From NCBI RefSeq assembly GCF_000312105.1, contig NZ_HE978637.1:637936-701935 (forward strand): a stretch of DNA of 64,000 nt, read 5' to 3'. Made by a program: the position numbers and the translations under genes. Below, in pieces: positions 9,246 to 17,880 of the stretch. The notes beneath the pieces were generated by a model, which had not been told where the DNA came from, made no database searches, and saw only the letters and a program-made list of their open reading frames with translations. How positions within the stretch are numbered: position 1 is the first letter of the stretch; every line of letters starts with the position of its first letter. Source of the DNA: Aeromicrobium massiliense JC14 (lineage in GTDB: Bacteria > Actinomycetota > Actinomycetes > Propionibacteriales > Nocardioidaceae).

Positions 9246-9803
9246 ATGGGAATCGCGATCACCGGTGACACCGAGGCCGACCAGCTGCTGACCGACGACC
9301 CGTTCGCGCTGGTCATGGGCATGCTGCTGGACCAGCAGTTCCCGATGGAGCGCGCGTTCTCGGGCCCGGCGCGGCTGCGCGAGCGGTTCGGCAGCCTCGA
9401 GCCGGCCACCATCGCCGACGCGGACGCCGAGTCGTTCGCCGATCTGTGCGCCGAGCCGCCGGCCGTGCACCGCTACGCCCGCTCGATGGCCGGACGCATC
9501 CAGGCCCTGGCCCGCATCGTCGTCGACGAGCACGACGGCGACGTCACCCGGCTCTGGACCGAGGCGTCCAGCGGCAAGGACCTGCTCAAGCGCATCAAGG
9601 CGCTGCCCGGCTTCGGCGAGCAGAAGGCCAAGATCCTGCTCGCGCTGCTGGCCAAGCAGAAGGGCGTCCGGCCCGACGGCTGGGAGGAGGCCGCGGGCGA
9701 CTACGCCCAGCCCGGCTACCGGTCCGTGGCCGACGTGGTCGACGCCGACTCGCTGCAGAAGGTGCGGGCCTACAAGAAGGAGAAGAAGGCGGCCGCGAAG
9801 TGA
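9246..9803 (+). CDS. HhH-GPD-type base-excision DNA repair protein
   Basis: A 185-residue protein resembling short HhH-GPD glycosylase-like repair proteins of actinobacteria. The N-terminal block ITGDTEADQLLTDDPFALVM is followed by GMLLDQQFPMERAFSGP. A helix-hairpin-helix-like loop LLKRIKALPGFGEQKAKILL lies around residue 115. It lacks the four-cysteine FeS cluster of endonuclease III. I chose ATG 9246 because the ggcagg ribosome site sits nine bases upstream; ATG 9237 would add three residues. The stop overlaps a GTG (GTGA) that was probably the original start of the dioxygenase-like gene now separated by an insertion. Confidence 0.82.
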   Translation: MGIAITGDTEADQLLTDDPFALVMGMLLDQQFPMERAFSGPARLRERFGSLEPATIADADAESFADLCAEPPAVHRYARSMAGRIQALARIVVDEHDGDVTRLWTEASSGKDLLKRIKALPGFGEQKAKILLALLAKQKGVRPDGWEEAAGDYAQPGYRSVADVVDADSLQKVRAYKKEKKAAAK

Positions 9804-9904
9804 CGGCTGCCGTCGCGGTGGTGCCCTCGGCGCCGCTGCCGGTGCTAACGAGGGCTAGTGCGCAGGAACCTTTGGGCGCGGTCCTGCAGGCGTTTGCTGG
9901 TTAA
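9800..9904 (+). pseudogene. Orphaned 5' fragment of the dioxygenase-like gene
   Basis: A GTG overlapping the stop of the HhH-GPD gene opens a frame reading MTAAVAVVPSAPLP, nearly the same as the start of the gene at 11643 (MTCPVAVVPSAPLL). After about 14 codons it runs into inserted DNA and stops at 9904. It is most simply the left-behind 5' end of the 11643-12281 gene, whose coupled start was displaced when the AIPR cassette arrived. Confidence 0.7.
9810..9839 (+). repeat. Left 30-bp direct repeat flanking the AIPR cassette
   Basis: These 30 bases are identical to 11653-11682. The first five bases of each start region (gtgac) also match, giving a 40-base block with one five-base mismatch patch. 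The repeat encodes the N-terminal residues AVVPSAPL of the dioxygenase-like gene in both copies. Confidence 0.9.
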
Positions 9905-11652
9905 CGGGTCCTTCGCCACCCGGTCGAGGAGGACGGCTCCGGTGCGCTGCTGCACGTACGCAAACTCTTCGCGAACGATCTGCAGCAGTTCCGTCAATCT
10001 CGACGGCTCTGGAAGTCCCTCAATCCGCGCGATGTCGCGAGATTTCGGGTGATCCTTACGAGTCGCCGCGACTGCGGCCAGCATAGCTAGGTGAAAGACG
10101 AAGTCCTCGTGCTCGCGCGGCGCAGACCGCTTCAGGAAGGCTTCGCAGTGGCGGACGAGTTCGATTGCGTACGAGTACAGCTGAATCGGGTGCTCTTCGT
10201 TGAAGACTAGTGGATAGATTTCATTATCGAAGATCCGCGACGAAGCACCGCGCGCCAAATGAGGAACCTGAACAAGGGTCGACATCACGGCTTGCCCCAT
10301 TTGATCGATGCTTACGAGCTGCGTCAGCGCTATGGATCGATTGTGGTAGTAGTTCTTTCGGCGCTCGTAGAAAAGGCCGCGCTTTTGCAGATGCTCTTCG
10401 ATCTGCCGCTGGACCTTGTCCGTCGCCCGCAGCGCGCTGGTGCCAAGAGCCGTTTGGCTGTTTGTGGCTTGGATGATGCTGTCACGAACGCGGTCGTCAT
10501 CCGCTTGGATCACCTTCACCAACACGCTTCGGTTCTCTTGGAACGAAGCCGCAGTCCCGCGCTTGTAAATCTCGTGAGACGTCTGCAGGCCGTTCACGAT
10601 CTGTGGCGATTCAAGCTTCAGCAATTTACTCGCTGGCTGCACCTTGTCGGCCACGATAGTGACTCCGTTGTTGAGCCACCAGAAGTCGACTTCTCTGTTT
10701 TCGTGTTCAAGGGTAGCTTGGATGCTCTTGTTTACGCCTGTGTCTCCCTCGTAGTCGCGCACGTTCGCTTCGAAGATCGAGGCGTCGAGCTTGCCAGTTG
10801 CGTCTGTGATAAATCGTTGATACTCGCTGAGTTTGACAACCCCGATATATCCGCCAGTCGTATCCGTGCTGATCGGATTCTCAGCCAGCGCCAACTCGCG
10901 GGATACGGGCGGACGATCTCTGGCCATGTCCGCGATATCCGCCGCGTCGAGGAAGTGGACCATGGGTTCGCAAGTCTTGAAGCAGGTCAGAAGGCAGTCA
11001 CGCAGCAGGATTGCCTTCGATTCGACGTTCGCGTGAACCATTTCGGCTCGAAGTGCAGCAAACGAGCAGAATATCCGAAGTTTCGGCATTTCAAGCGAGC
11101 GGTACAACTTGAGGAAGCGGCGTGTGATCTCAAGCACCCGCGGGTTAAATCTATTAGCCAGTTCGTCCTCGTCGCGCCCAAAATCGAGCAGTTGAGGGAT
11201 GTGAATGATCAACTTCTCGATGGCGGATTCTCCGAAGCCTTTGGAATCCTTGGTTTGCATAAAGATAAGGTCAACTTGCGCGTCGCGTCCCAGTGCGTGC
11301 AACTCGGCGTCATCTCGGACACAGAACCCGTTCACGAATATGTAGATGTTGTCGATTCCACCGTCGAGCGTCCCGTCCACGATTCCCGCGAGAAGGTCGT
11401 CGTGGGTCGGCCTGTAGGTCCGGAGATAGTGCTTCGCCACGAAATACGCCTCTTGTGTCGGCTTGTCTAGCGCGGACGTTTCCGATCGTGAGTTTTCGAT
11501 CATGTCTGACAACAGAATTACGTCGTTGGCGCTCATTTTTCCCTCTCGTGGCGAACGAGATCCGACCATACGAGTCAACGTTGCGTCCGCGCGGCTTTTT
11601 GAAGAATCTGGTGCGGAATCGGAACAGAGGTAAGATGCCAACGTGACATGCC
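9840..11652. mobile_element. Inserted single-gene defence cassette (AIPR) between 30-bp direct repeats
   Basis: About 1.8 kb of lower-GC DNA separates the two 30-bp repeats and interrupts the junction between the HhH-GPD and dioxygenase-like genes. It carries only the leftward AIPR gene, whose stop lies five bases inside the left repeat, and its promoter region. There is no integrase or transposase, so the mechanism is unknown. Homologous exchange with a donor carrying the gene at the same site, or duplication of an attachment-like target, would fit. Confidence 0.7.
9845..11536 (-). CDS. AIPR family (abortive infection phage resistance) protein
   Basis: A 563-residue protein of the AIPR family, associated with phage resistance and restriction systems. 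The N-terminus carries a nuclease-like segment (GGIDNIYIFV at residues 59-68, then VDLIFMQTKDSKGFGE at 88-103), consistent with a PD-(D/E)XK-type fold. The AIPR core shows EANVRDYEG, FWWLNNGVTIVAD, QIVNGLQTSHEIY and ATNSQTALGTSALRATDKVQ. The start at 11536 follows a gagaggg ribosome site; the longer upstream open frame lies antisense to the next gene and is rejected. Codon use is much less G/C-biased than in neighbours, a sign of transfer. The gene may act alone or with the distant 32.6-38.8 kb restriction-type operon. Confidence 0.9.
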   Translation of the reverse strand: MSANDVILLSDMIENSRSETSALDKPTQEAYFVAKHYLRTYRPTHDDLLAGIVDGTLDGGIDNIYIFVNGFCVRDDAELHALGRDAQVDLIFMQTKDSKGFGESAIEKLIIHIPQLLDFGRDEDELANRFNPRVLEITRRFLKLYRSLEMPKLRIFCSFAALRAEMVHANVESKAILLRDCLLTCFKTCEPMVHFLDAADIADMARDRPPVSRELALAENPISTDTTGGYIGVVKLSEYQRFITDATGKLDASIFEANVRDYEGDTGVNKSIQATLEHENREVDFWWLNNGVTIVADKVQPASKLLKLESPQIVNGLQTSHEIYKRGTAASFQENRSVLVKVIQADDDRVRDSIIQATNSQTALGTSALRATDKVQRQIEEHLQKRGLFYERRKNYYHNRSIALTQLVSIDQMGQAVMSTLVQVPHLARGASSRIFDNEIYPLVFNEEHPIQLYSYAIELVRHCEAFLKRSAPREHEDFVFHLAMLAAVAATRKDHPKSRDIARIEGLPEPSRLTELLQIVREEFAYVQQRTGAVLLDRVAKDPLTSKRLQDRAQRFLRTSPR

Positions 11653-12281
11653 CCGTCGCGGTGGTGCCCTCGGCGCCGCTGCTGGTCCCCGGCCTCGGCG
11701 GGGGACAGGACCCGCTCGCCCCGCTGCGCGTCACCTGCCTGGACGTCGTCCGCTCCGTCGTGAAGGACGCCTCGCGGGTCGTCGTGCTGGCGTCCGAGGG
11801 GGACGACCGCGACGAGTCGGCCGGCGGAACGCTCGCCGCGTGGGGTGTGGACGTGCGGGCCGGGGGCGACGAGCTGGTGCTGCCGCTGGGCCACACGGTC
11901 GGTGCGTGGCTGCTGGACGCGACGGGCTGGACCGGGCCGCGCCGCTACACGTCCGCGGTGCCGGTGATCGAGGAGGGCGTGGCCCTGCTGGTCGTGGCCG
12001 ACGGCACCGCCACCCGCGACATCACGTCGCCGGGCTACGAGGACGTCCGCGCGGTCCCGTACGACCACGGGCTCGCCGAGGCGCTGGCCTCGGGCGACGC
12101 CGCACGACTGGCCGGGCTGGACCTCGACGAGGCGGCCGAGCTGTGGTGCCACGGGGCACCGGCGCTGCAGCGTCTGGGGGAGGCCGCGTCCGGGCTCGAG
12201 GTCGAGGGCGAGCTGGTCGCGTACGAGGCGCCGTTCGGCGTCGGCTACCTCGTCGGCCGTTGGAGCGTCACCACGTCCTGA
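11643..12281 (+). CDS. Class III extradiol-dioxygenase subunit B-like protein
   Basis: A 212-residue protein of the LigB-like fold family that commonly sits between miaB and miaA in actinobacteria; no biochemical role is established. The start is GTG at 11643 (MTCPVAVVPSAPLLVPGLGG). Internal segments include SRVVVLASEGDDRDESAGG and VGAWLLDATGW. Family metal ligands are not obvious, so catalysis is doubtful. The gene was probably once coupled to the upstream HhH-GPD gene through a GTGA overlap. The AIPR insertion has moved it about 1.8 kb away, and it now shares a roughly 106-base divergent promoter region with the AIPR gene. Confidence 0.8.
   Translation: MTCPVAVVPSAPLLVPGLGGGQDPLAPLRVTCLDVVRSVVKDASRVVVLASEGDDRDESAGGTLAAWGVDVRAGGDELVLPLGHTVGAWLLDATGWTGPRRYTSAVPVIEEGVALLVVADGTATRDITSPGYEDVRAVPYDHGLAEALASGDAARLAGLDLDEAAELWCHGAPALQRLGEAASGLEVEGELVAYEAPFGVGYLVGRWSVTTS
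11653..11682 (+). repeat. Right 30-bp direct repeat flanking the AIPR cassette
   Basis: Identical to 9810-9839. It lies inside the first 14 codons of the dioxygenase-like gene. Identity stops at 11683 on the right and 11652 on the left. Confidence 0.9.
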
Positions 12282-12319
12282 GACCGTCTCGGGTTCCTGC
12301 GCCGCCACGGCCCCAGGAG

Positions 12320-12361
12320 AACCGACAGATCCCCGGCACATTCGCCGGGGATCTGTCGGTT
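12320..12361. terminator. Bidirectional terminator, 18-bp perfect stem
   Basis: The stem is perfect (aaccgacagatccccggc and its complement) with an acattc loop. It sits between the convergent dioxygenase-like and antitoxin-like genes. The short element ccccagg-x-x-aaccga flanks it twice, giving a nested repeat arrangement. Confidence 0.85.
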
Positions 12362-12403
12362 TACCCGGGGCCCCAGGTAAACCGAACCGTGCGTTGGGGC
12401 CCC

Positions 12404-12652
12404 TCAGCGCGGGGCGACGCGGCCGTCGGGGCCGTCGCCGCGGTGCTGCTGGCCGAGCTTGTCGACGCCGTCCTTGGCCTTGCCGGCGGCACCGGTGATG
12501 CGCGTGCCGTGCTTGCCCTTGGTGGCGCGGTCGGCCGCCTGGGCCGCCTTGTCGATCGCACCGTCGATCTTGTCGTTGTGCGTGGCGGCCGCCTCGGCCG
12601 CCTTCCGCTTGAGCTCCGGTGCGTGCCGAGCCAGCTTGCCGAACAGTCCCAC
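12404..12652 (-). CDS. Rv0909/MT0933-type antitoxin-like protein
   Basis: An 82-residue, Lys/Ala/Asp-rich helical protein beginning VGLFGKLARHAPELKRKAAE. Its core repeats the family pattern NDKIDGAIDKAAQAADRATK and TGAAGKAKDGVDKLGQQ. The family is annotated as antitoxin from the M. tuberculosis member, but here no adjacent toxin gene is visible, so a toxin-antitoxin role is uncertain. GTG at 12652 is chosen because a GGAGG site lies five bases upstream. The gene is divergent from miaA, its usual actinobacterial neighbour. Confidence 0.78.
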   Translation of the reverse strand: MGLFGKLARHAPELKRKAAEAAATHNDKIDGAIDKAAQAADRATKGKHGTRITGAAGKAKDGVDKLGQQHRGDGPDGRVAPR

Positions 12653-12727
12653 GACGACCTCCGAGGGGGATGGGGCACGACCGGGCGCCGCGCCTCGTGC
12701 CGCCAACGTATCTGGGAGGATCCAGCC

Positions 12728-13633
12728 ATGCCTCCCGTCGTCGCCGTCGTCGGCCCCACCGCCTCGGGGAAGTCGGACCTGGCGATCGACCTCGCGGTGC
12801 GGCTCGGCGGCGAGATCGTCAACGTCGACGCGTACCAGGTCTACCGCGGCATGGACGTCGGCACGGCCAAGACGCCGGTCGACGAGCGCCGCGGCGTCCC
12901 GCACCACCTGATCGACGTCATGGACGTCACCGAGACCGCCTCGGTCGCCGAGTTCCAGCACATGGCGCGCGCCGCCGTCGCCGACTGCCACGCCCGCGGC
13001 GTCGTGCCGGTGCTGGCCGGCGGATCAGCCCTGTACGTGCGCGCCGTGCTCGACCCGCTCGACTTCCCCGGCACCGATCCCGAGGTGCGGGCCCGCTGGG
13101 ACGCCGTGCTCGAGACCCAGGGTCCCGAGCACCTGCACGCGCTGCTCGCCGAGCGCGACCCCGCGGCCGCGGCCCAGATCCTGCCCACCAACGGACGCCG
13201 CCTGGTCCGCGCGCTCGAGGTGGTCGAGATGACCGGCTCGTTCACCGCCACGATGCCCGGCCACCAGGCGGTCTACGACGACGTCGTCATGATCGGGCTC
13301 GAGGTGCCGCGCGACGTCCTGGATGTCCGCATCACCACGCGCGTCGACCGCATGTGGGAGGCCGGCCTGGTCGACGAGGTGCGCTCGCTGCTGCCCGCCG
13401 GGCTCGCCGGCTCGCCCACCGCCAGCCGGGCCCTGGGCTACCAGCAGGTGCTGGCGTTCCTCGCCGGCGACATCACCGAGGACGAGGCGCGCGAGCAGAC
13501 CGTCACCGGCACGCGCAAGTTCGCCCGGCGTCAGGAGCGGTGGTTCCGCAAGGATCCGCGCATCGCCTGGCTGCCCCACGACGCCGTCGACCTCGGCGAT
13601 CGTGCGGAACGGCTCGTAGACTGGAAGGCATGA
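12728..13633 (+). CDS. miaA: tRNA dimethylallyltransferase MiaA
   Basis: Transfers the dimethylallyl group from DMAPP to N6 of A37 in tRNAs reading UNN codons, the substrate step for MiaB. The 301-residue protein has the P-loop GPTASGKSDLA at the N-terminus, the motif VNVDAYQVYRGMDVGTAK, and GVPHHLIDVMDVTE. A C-terminal tRNA-binding part contains ASRALGYQQVLAFLAGD and KFARRQERWFRKDPRI. The start follows gggagga with good spacing. The stop overlaps the dapF start (ATGA). Confidence 0.97.
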   Translation: MPPVVAVVGPTASGKSDLAIDLAVRLGGEIVNVDAYQVYRGMDVGTAKTPVDERRGVPHHLIDVMDVTETASVAEFQHMARAAVADCHARGVVPVLAGGSALYVRAVLDPLDFPGTDPEVRARWDAVLETQGPEHLHALLAERDPAAAAQILPTNGRRLVRALEVVEMTGSFTATMPGHQAVYDDVVMIGLEVPRDVLDVRITTRVDRMWEAGLVDEVRSLLPAGLAGSPTASRALGYQQVLAFLAGDITEDEAREQTVTGTRKFARRQERWFRKDPRIAWLPHDAVDLGDRAERLVDWKA

Positions 13634-14463
13634 CCTTTTCCTGGGCCAAGGGCCACGGCACCGAGAACGACTTCGTGCTGCTGCCCGACGCCGACGGCCG
13701 CGTCCACGGCGACCTCGACCCCGCGTTCGTCGCGGCGCTCTGCGACCGCCGCCGGGGCCTGGGCGCCGACGGCGTGCTGCGCGTCGTCCGCACGTCCGCG
13801 GTCGGCGAGGCCGGCGACGGGCAGGGCGAGGCCGAGTGGTTCATGGACTACCGCAACGCCGACGGCTCGGTGAGCGAGATGTGCGGCAACGGCGTGCGCG
13901 TGTTCGCCCGCTATGTCGCCGACCACGAGCTCGTCGACACCGACCGGCCGCTCCCGATCGGCACCCGTGACGGCATCAAGACCGTGACCTTCGACGGCGA
14001 CGCGATCAGCGTCGACATGGGCGTGCCCGAGCTCGGCGGCGTCTCCAAGGTGACCGTCGAGGGCCGGACGTTCGAGGCCGACGAGGTGCACACCGGCAAC
14101 CCGCACGCCGTCGCCCAGGTCGCCAGCCTGGACGACGCGGGCACCCTGCTGGAGGAGCCCGGCTACGACCGCGCGGTCTACCCGCACGGCGTCAACATCG
14201 AGCTGGTCGCGCGCCGCGGCCCGCAGCACGTGGCGATGCGCGTGCACGAGCGCGGGTCGGGCGAGACCCGATCCTGTGGCACCGGGGCCTGCGCGGCCGC
14301 GGTCGCCAGCATGTCGGCCGACGGCGTCGCGCTGCCGGCCACCTACCGCGTCGACGTCCCCGGTGGACGTCTCGACGTGACCTGGACCCCCGAGGGCCGA
14401 GTCGTCCTGACCGGCCCCGCCGAGATCGTCGCCGAGGGCGAGATGGAGTGGTTGCGTGGCTGA
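13630..14463 (+). CDS. dapF: Diaminopimelate epimerase DapF
   Basis: Cofactor-independent epimerase converting LL- to meso-diaminopimelate for lysine and peptidoglycan synthesis in the cytoplasm. The 277-residue protein carries both catalytic cysteine motifs: EMCGNGVRVFARYV near residue 80 and RSCGTGACAAAV near residue 218. ATG 13630 lies in a four-base overlap with miaA, and the 3' end overlaps hflX by eight bases, so miaA-dapF-hflX is a coupled operon. Confidence 0.97.
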   Translation: MTFSWAKGHGTENDFVLLPDADGRVHGDLDPAFVAALCDRRRGLGADGVLRVVRTSAVGEAGDGQGEAEWFMDYRNADGSVSEMCGNGVRVFARYVADHELVDTDRPLPIGTRDGIKTVTFDGDAISVDMGVPELGGVSKVTVEGRTFEADEVHTGNPHAVAQVASLDDAGTLLEEPGYDRAVYPHGVNIELVARRGPQHVAMRVHERGSGETRSCGTGACAAAVASMSADGVALPATYRVDVPGGRLDVTWTPEGRVVLTGPAEIVAEGEMEWLRG

Positions 14464-15841
14464 GCACGACGAAGAGCTGGGTACCGAGGACCTGGAGCTG
14501 GAGGAGCGCAACTCCCTGCGCCGCGTGGGGGGCCTGCGCACCGAGCTCGAGGACATCACCGAGGTCGAGTACCGCCAGCTGCGCCTGGAGCGCGTCGTGC
14601 TCGTGGGCGTCTGGACCGAGGGCAGCGCCGAGGACGCCGAGAACTCGCTCGCCGAGCTGAAGCTGCTCGCCGAGACCGCGGGCTCGGAGGTGCTGGACGC
14701 GCTCATGCAGCGCCGCCAGAAGCCGGACGCCGCCACCTACATCGGCAGCGGCAAGGTCGAGGAGCTCAAGGCCGCGGTGCAGGCCACCGGCGCCGACACG
14801 ATCATCTGCGACGGTGAGCTCGCGCCCAGCCAGATGCGCAACCTCGAGGACCGCACGAACGTCAAGGTCGTCGACCGGGTTGCGCTGATCCTGGACATCT
14901 TCGCCCAGCACGCGAAGAGCGCCGAGGGCAAGGCGCAGGTCGAGCTGGCCCAGCTGCAGTACCAGACCCAGCGCCTGCGCGGCTGGGGCGGCAACCTGTC
15001 GCGCCAGGCCGGTGGACGCGCCGCGGGCGGCGAGGGCATCGGTGGCCGTGGCCCCGGTGAGACGAAGCTCGAGACCGACCGTCGCCGCATCCAGGCCAAG
15101 ATGGCCAAGCTGCGCCGCGAGCTCGAGGGCCTGCGCACCACCCGCGACACCAAGCGCGCCAACCGCAAGCGCAACTCCGTGCCGGCCGTCGTCATCGCCG
15201 GCTACACCAACGCCGGCAAGTCCAGCCTGCTGAACCGCCTGACCGGTGCGGGCGTGCTGGTCGAGGACGCGCTGTTCGCGACGCTCGACCCGACCACGCG
15301 GCGCAACCAGACGTCCGACGGCCGCATCTACACGCTGTCCGACACCGTCGGGTTCGTCCGGCACCTGCCGCACCAGCTCGTCGAGGCGTTCCGCTCGACG
15401 CTGGAGGAGGTCGCCGACGCCGACCTCGTGCTGCACGTCGTCGACGGCTCGCACCCCGACCCGGCCGGCCAGCTCGCCGCCGTCCGCTCCGTGTTCGCCG
15501 ACGTCGACGCGCTGCAGGTGCCCGAGATCGTCGTCATCAACAAGGCCGACGCCGCCGACCCGTTGGTGATCAAGCGCATCCTGGCCACCGAGCCGCACGC
15601 GGTCGTCGTCAGCGCGCGCACCGGCGAGGGCATCGACGAGCTGCTGGCCGCGATCGAGGCCGACCTGCCCCGCCCGGCGCAGCACGTGGACGTGGTCCTG
15701 CCCTACGACCGGGGCGACCTGCTGGGCCGCATCCACACCGAGGGCGAGATCGAGGCGCTGGAGCACGAGGGCGACGGCACGCACGTCCAGGCCCGGGTCA
15801 ACCCCGAGCTGGCGCACGCGCTGTCGGAGTACTCCCGCTAG
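14456..15841 (+). CDS. hflX: Ribosome-associated GTPase HflX
   Basis: A 461-residue GTPase of the HflX family, which rescues stalled ribosomes by splitting subunits. The N-terminal HflX domain (about 40-150) includes TYIGSGKVEELKAAV. A glycine-rich linker (GGRAAGGEGIGGRGPGETK) precedes the G domain, with G1 GYTNAGKSSLLNRLTG, G3 DTVGFVRHLPH and G4 NKAD. The GTG at 14456 overlaps the end of dapF, so translation is coupled. Confidence 0.96.
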   Translation: MAEHDEELGTEDLELEERNSLRRVGGLRTELEDITEVEYRQLRLERVVLVGVWTEGSAEDAENSLAELKLLAETAGSEVLDALMQRRQKPDAATYIGSGKVEELKAAVQATGADTIICDGELAPSQMRNLEDRTNVKVVDRVALILDIFAQHAKSAEGKAQVELAQLQYQTQRLRGWGGNLSRQAGGRAAGGEGIGGRGPGETKLETDRRRIQAKMAKLRRELEGLRTTRDTKRANRKRNSVPAVVIAGYTNAGKSSLLNRLTGAGVLVEDALFATLDPTTRRNQTSDGRIYTLSDTVGFVRHLPHQLVEAFRSTLEEVADADLVLHVVDGSHPDPAGQLAAVRSVFADVDALQVPEIVVINKADAADPLVIKRILATEPHAVVVSARTGEGIDELLAAIEADLPRPAQHVDVVLPYDRGDLLGRIHTEGEIEALEHEGDGTHVQARVNPELAHALSEYSR

Positions 15842-15902
15842 TCCTGCGACGGTGTGGACCGGGCTCCCCGGCCCCCACCGTCCGGCGACTACGCTCGTCC
15901 CC

Positions 15903-17867
15903 GTGCCCACCCCCGACGTGAAGACCGTGCTGCAGGCTGCCGTCGACGCGGTCGGGGGAGCCGAGCGGCCCGGTCAGGTCGCGATGGCCGAGGCCGTCGC
16001 GCAGTCGCTGGGCGACGGCGAGCACCTGCTCGTGCAGGCTGGCACCGGCACCGGCAAGTCGCTCGGCTACCTCGTCCCGAGCCTGCTGCACGAGGGCCGC
16101 GTCGTCGTCGCCACCGCCACGCTCGCGCTGCAGCACCAGCTGGTCGAGCGCGACCTCCCGGCGCTGGCCGAGGCCGCCGCGTCGACGATGGAGACGGTGC
16201 CGCGCTACGCCGTGGTCAAGGGACGCTCGAACTACGCCTGCCTGCACCGCGTCCGCGAGGGCGCCCCGGACGACCAGGGCGTCCTGGTCGAGGTGCCCGA
16301 GGGCACGCTCGGCTCCGAGGTCGTGGCCCTGCGCGAGTGGGCCGAGGAGGAGTCGTCCAGCCGGGGCGTGGGTGACCGCGACGCCGCCCCGCGGCACTCC
16401 GAGCGCGCGTGGCGGGCGGTCAGCGTCAACCACCGTGAGTGCCTGGGCGCCAGCCGCTGCCCGTACGCCGAGGAGTGCTTCGCCGAGCGGGCCCGTGCCG
16501 AGGCCTGGAACGCCCACGTCGTCGTCACCAACCACGCGATGCTGGCCATCGACGCGGTCGACGGCGTGCCGATGCTGCCCGACCACGACGCGGTCGTGGT
16601 CGACGAGGCCCACGAGCTCGCCGCCCGGGTCACGCAGGCGTCGACCGCCGAGCTCGGGCCGGTGCTCGTCGAGCGCGCCGCCCGGCGGGCGCGCAACCAC
16701 GTCGAGGGCAACGAGGCCGACGACCTCACCGAGGCCGCCGACGCCCTCTCCGAGGCGCTGGCGCACGTCGAGGCCGGACGCATCGACGCCACCCCCGAGC
16801 ACCTGCAGATGGCGCTGGAGAACGTCCGCGACGCCGCCCGCGCGTGCCTGTCCGCTTTCCCGCGCGAGAAGCCGTCGGCCAAGGACGACGAGGTCGACCC
16901 GGGCAAGCAGCAGGCCCAGGCCCACGTCACCGAGGTGCGCCGCATCGCCGAGCGCATGACCGGCAAGGGCGACACCGAGGTGCTGTGGGTCAGCGACGGC
17001 CCCGGCCGCGGCGGGCCGCAGCTGCACGTCGCGCCGCTCGACGTCGCGTTCAGCCTGCGCGACAAGCTGTTCAGCGCCAAGACGGTCGTGCTGACCAGCG
17101 CGACGCTCACCGTCGGTGGCACGTTCGACTCCACCGCCCGGGGCCTGGGACTGGTGCCCGGCGACGAGGTGCTGCCGTGGCGCAGCCTCGACGTCGGCTC
17201 GCCGTTCGACTACGGCCGCCAGGGCGTGCTGTACGTCGCCAAGCACCTGCCCGTGCCCGGTCGCGACGGACTCGTGGACGCCCAGCTCGACGAGATCGCC
17301 GAGCTCGTGGAGGCGGCCGGCGGACGCACGCTCGGGCTGTTCTCGTCGCGGCGGGCCGCCGAGCGCGCGGCCGAGGCCACGCGTGAGCGGCTGCCCGACC
17401 TGGAGATCCTGTGCCAGGGCGACGCTCAGCTGAGCGACCTGCAGCGCCGGTTCGCCGAGGAGCCGTCCACCTGCCTGTTCGGCACCCTCAGCCTGTGGCA
17501 GGGCGTCGACCTGCCCGGCGACACGCTGCAGCTGGTGCTCATCGACCGCATCCCGTTCCCGCGGCCGGACGACCCGTTGATGAGCGCCCGGCAGCGCCTG
17601 GTCGAGAAGCGTGGTGGCAATGGCTTCATGTCGGTGGCCGCCACGCACGCCGGCCTGCTGCTCGCCCAGGGCGCCGGCCGGTTGATCCGCCGCTCCACCG
17701 ACCGCGGTGTGGTGGCGATCCTCGACCCGCGCATCGCGACCGCCCGCTACGGCGGCTTCCTGGCGGCGTCGCTGCCGCCGATGTGGCGCACCACCGATCC
17801 GCAGGTCGTCCGCCAGTCGCTGCGCCGGCTCGACGCCGCCGCCACGGACGGGGCGGCGGCGCGCTGA
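15903..17867 (+). CDS. DinG/XPD-like ATP-dependent DNA helicase
   Basis: A 654-residue superfamily 2 helicase of the DinG type. Walker A is QAGTGTGKSLGYLVP (about residue 45) and the DEAH box is VVDEAHEL. Between them are cysteines suited to an iron-sulfur cluster (NYACLHR, then ECLGASRCPYAEECF). C-terminal motifs include LFGTLSLWQGVDLPGD and QGAGRLIRRSTDRG. GTG 15903 gives VPTPDVKTVLQAAV; an upstream ATG at 15852 would add 17 Pro-rich residues and looks wrong. I see no LexA box in the 61 bases before it, so SOS control is not supported. Confidence 0.9.
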   Translation: MPTPDVKTVLQAAVDAVGGAERPGQVAMAEAVAQSLGDGEHLLVQAGTGTGKSLGYLVPSLLHEGRVVVATATLALQHQLVERDLPALAEAAASTMETVPRYAVVKGRSNYACLHRVREGAPDDQGVLVEVPEGTLGSEVVALREWAEEESSSRGVGDRDAAPRHSERAWRAVSVNHRECLGASRCPYAEECFAERARAEAWNAHVVVTNHAMLAIDAVDGVPMLPDHDAVVVDEAHELAARVTQASTAELGPVLVERAARRARNHVEGNEADDLTEAADALSEALAHVEAGRIDATPEHLQMALENVRDAARACLSAFPREKPSAKDDEVDPGKQQAQAHVTEVRRIAERMTGKGDTEVLWVSDGPGRGGPQLHVAPLDVAFSLRDKLFSAKTVVLTSATLTVGGTFDSTARGLGLVPGDEVLPWRSLDVGSPFDYGRQGVLYVAKHLPVPGRDGLVDAQLDEIAELVEAAGGRTLGLFSSRRAAERAAEATRERLPDLEILCQGDAQLSDLQRRFAEEPSTCLFGTLSLWQGVDLPGDTLQLVLIDRIPFPRPDDPLMSARQRLVEKRGGNGFMSVAATHAGLLLAQGAGRLIRRSTDRGVVAILDPRIATARYGGFLAASLPPMWRTTDPQVVRQSLRRLDAAATDGAAAR

Positions 17868-17880
17868 CTAGGCTGGCGGC

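Noticed and set aside
9840..11652. Insertion sequence or transposon
   Set aside because: There is no transposase and no terminal inverted repeats, and a 30-bp target duplication is longer than known IS elements make.
12404..12652. Toxin-antitoxin pair at the Rv0909-like gene
   Set aside because: Neighbouring genes are miaA and the dioxygenase-like gene, with no toxin-like partner on either side.
15842..15902. SOS control of the DinG-like helicase
   Set aside because: No LexA-type palindrome is visible before the start, unlike the lexA region.
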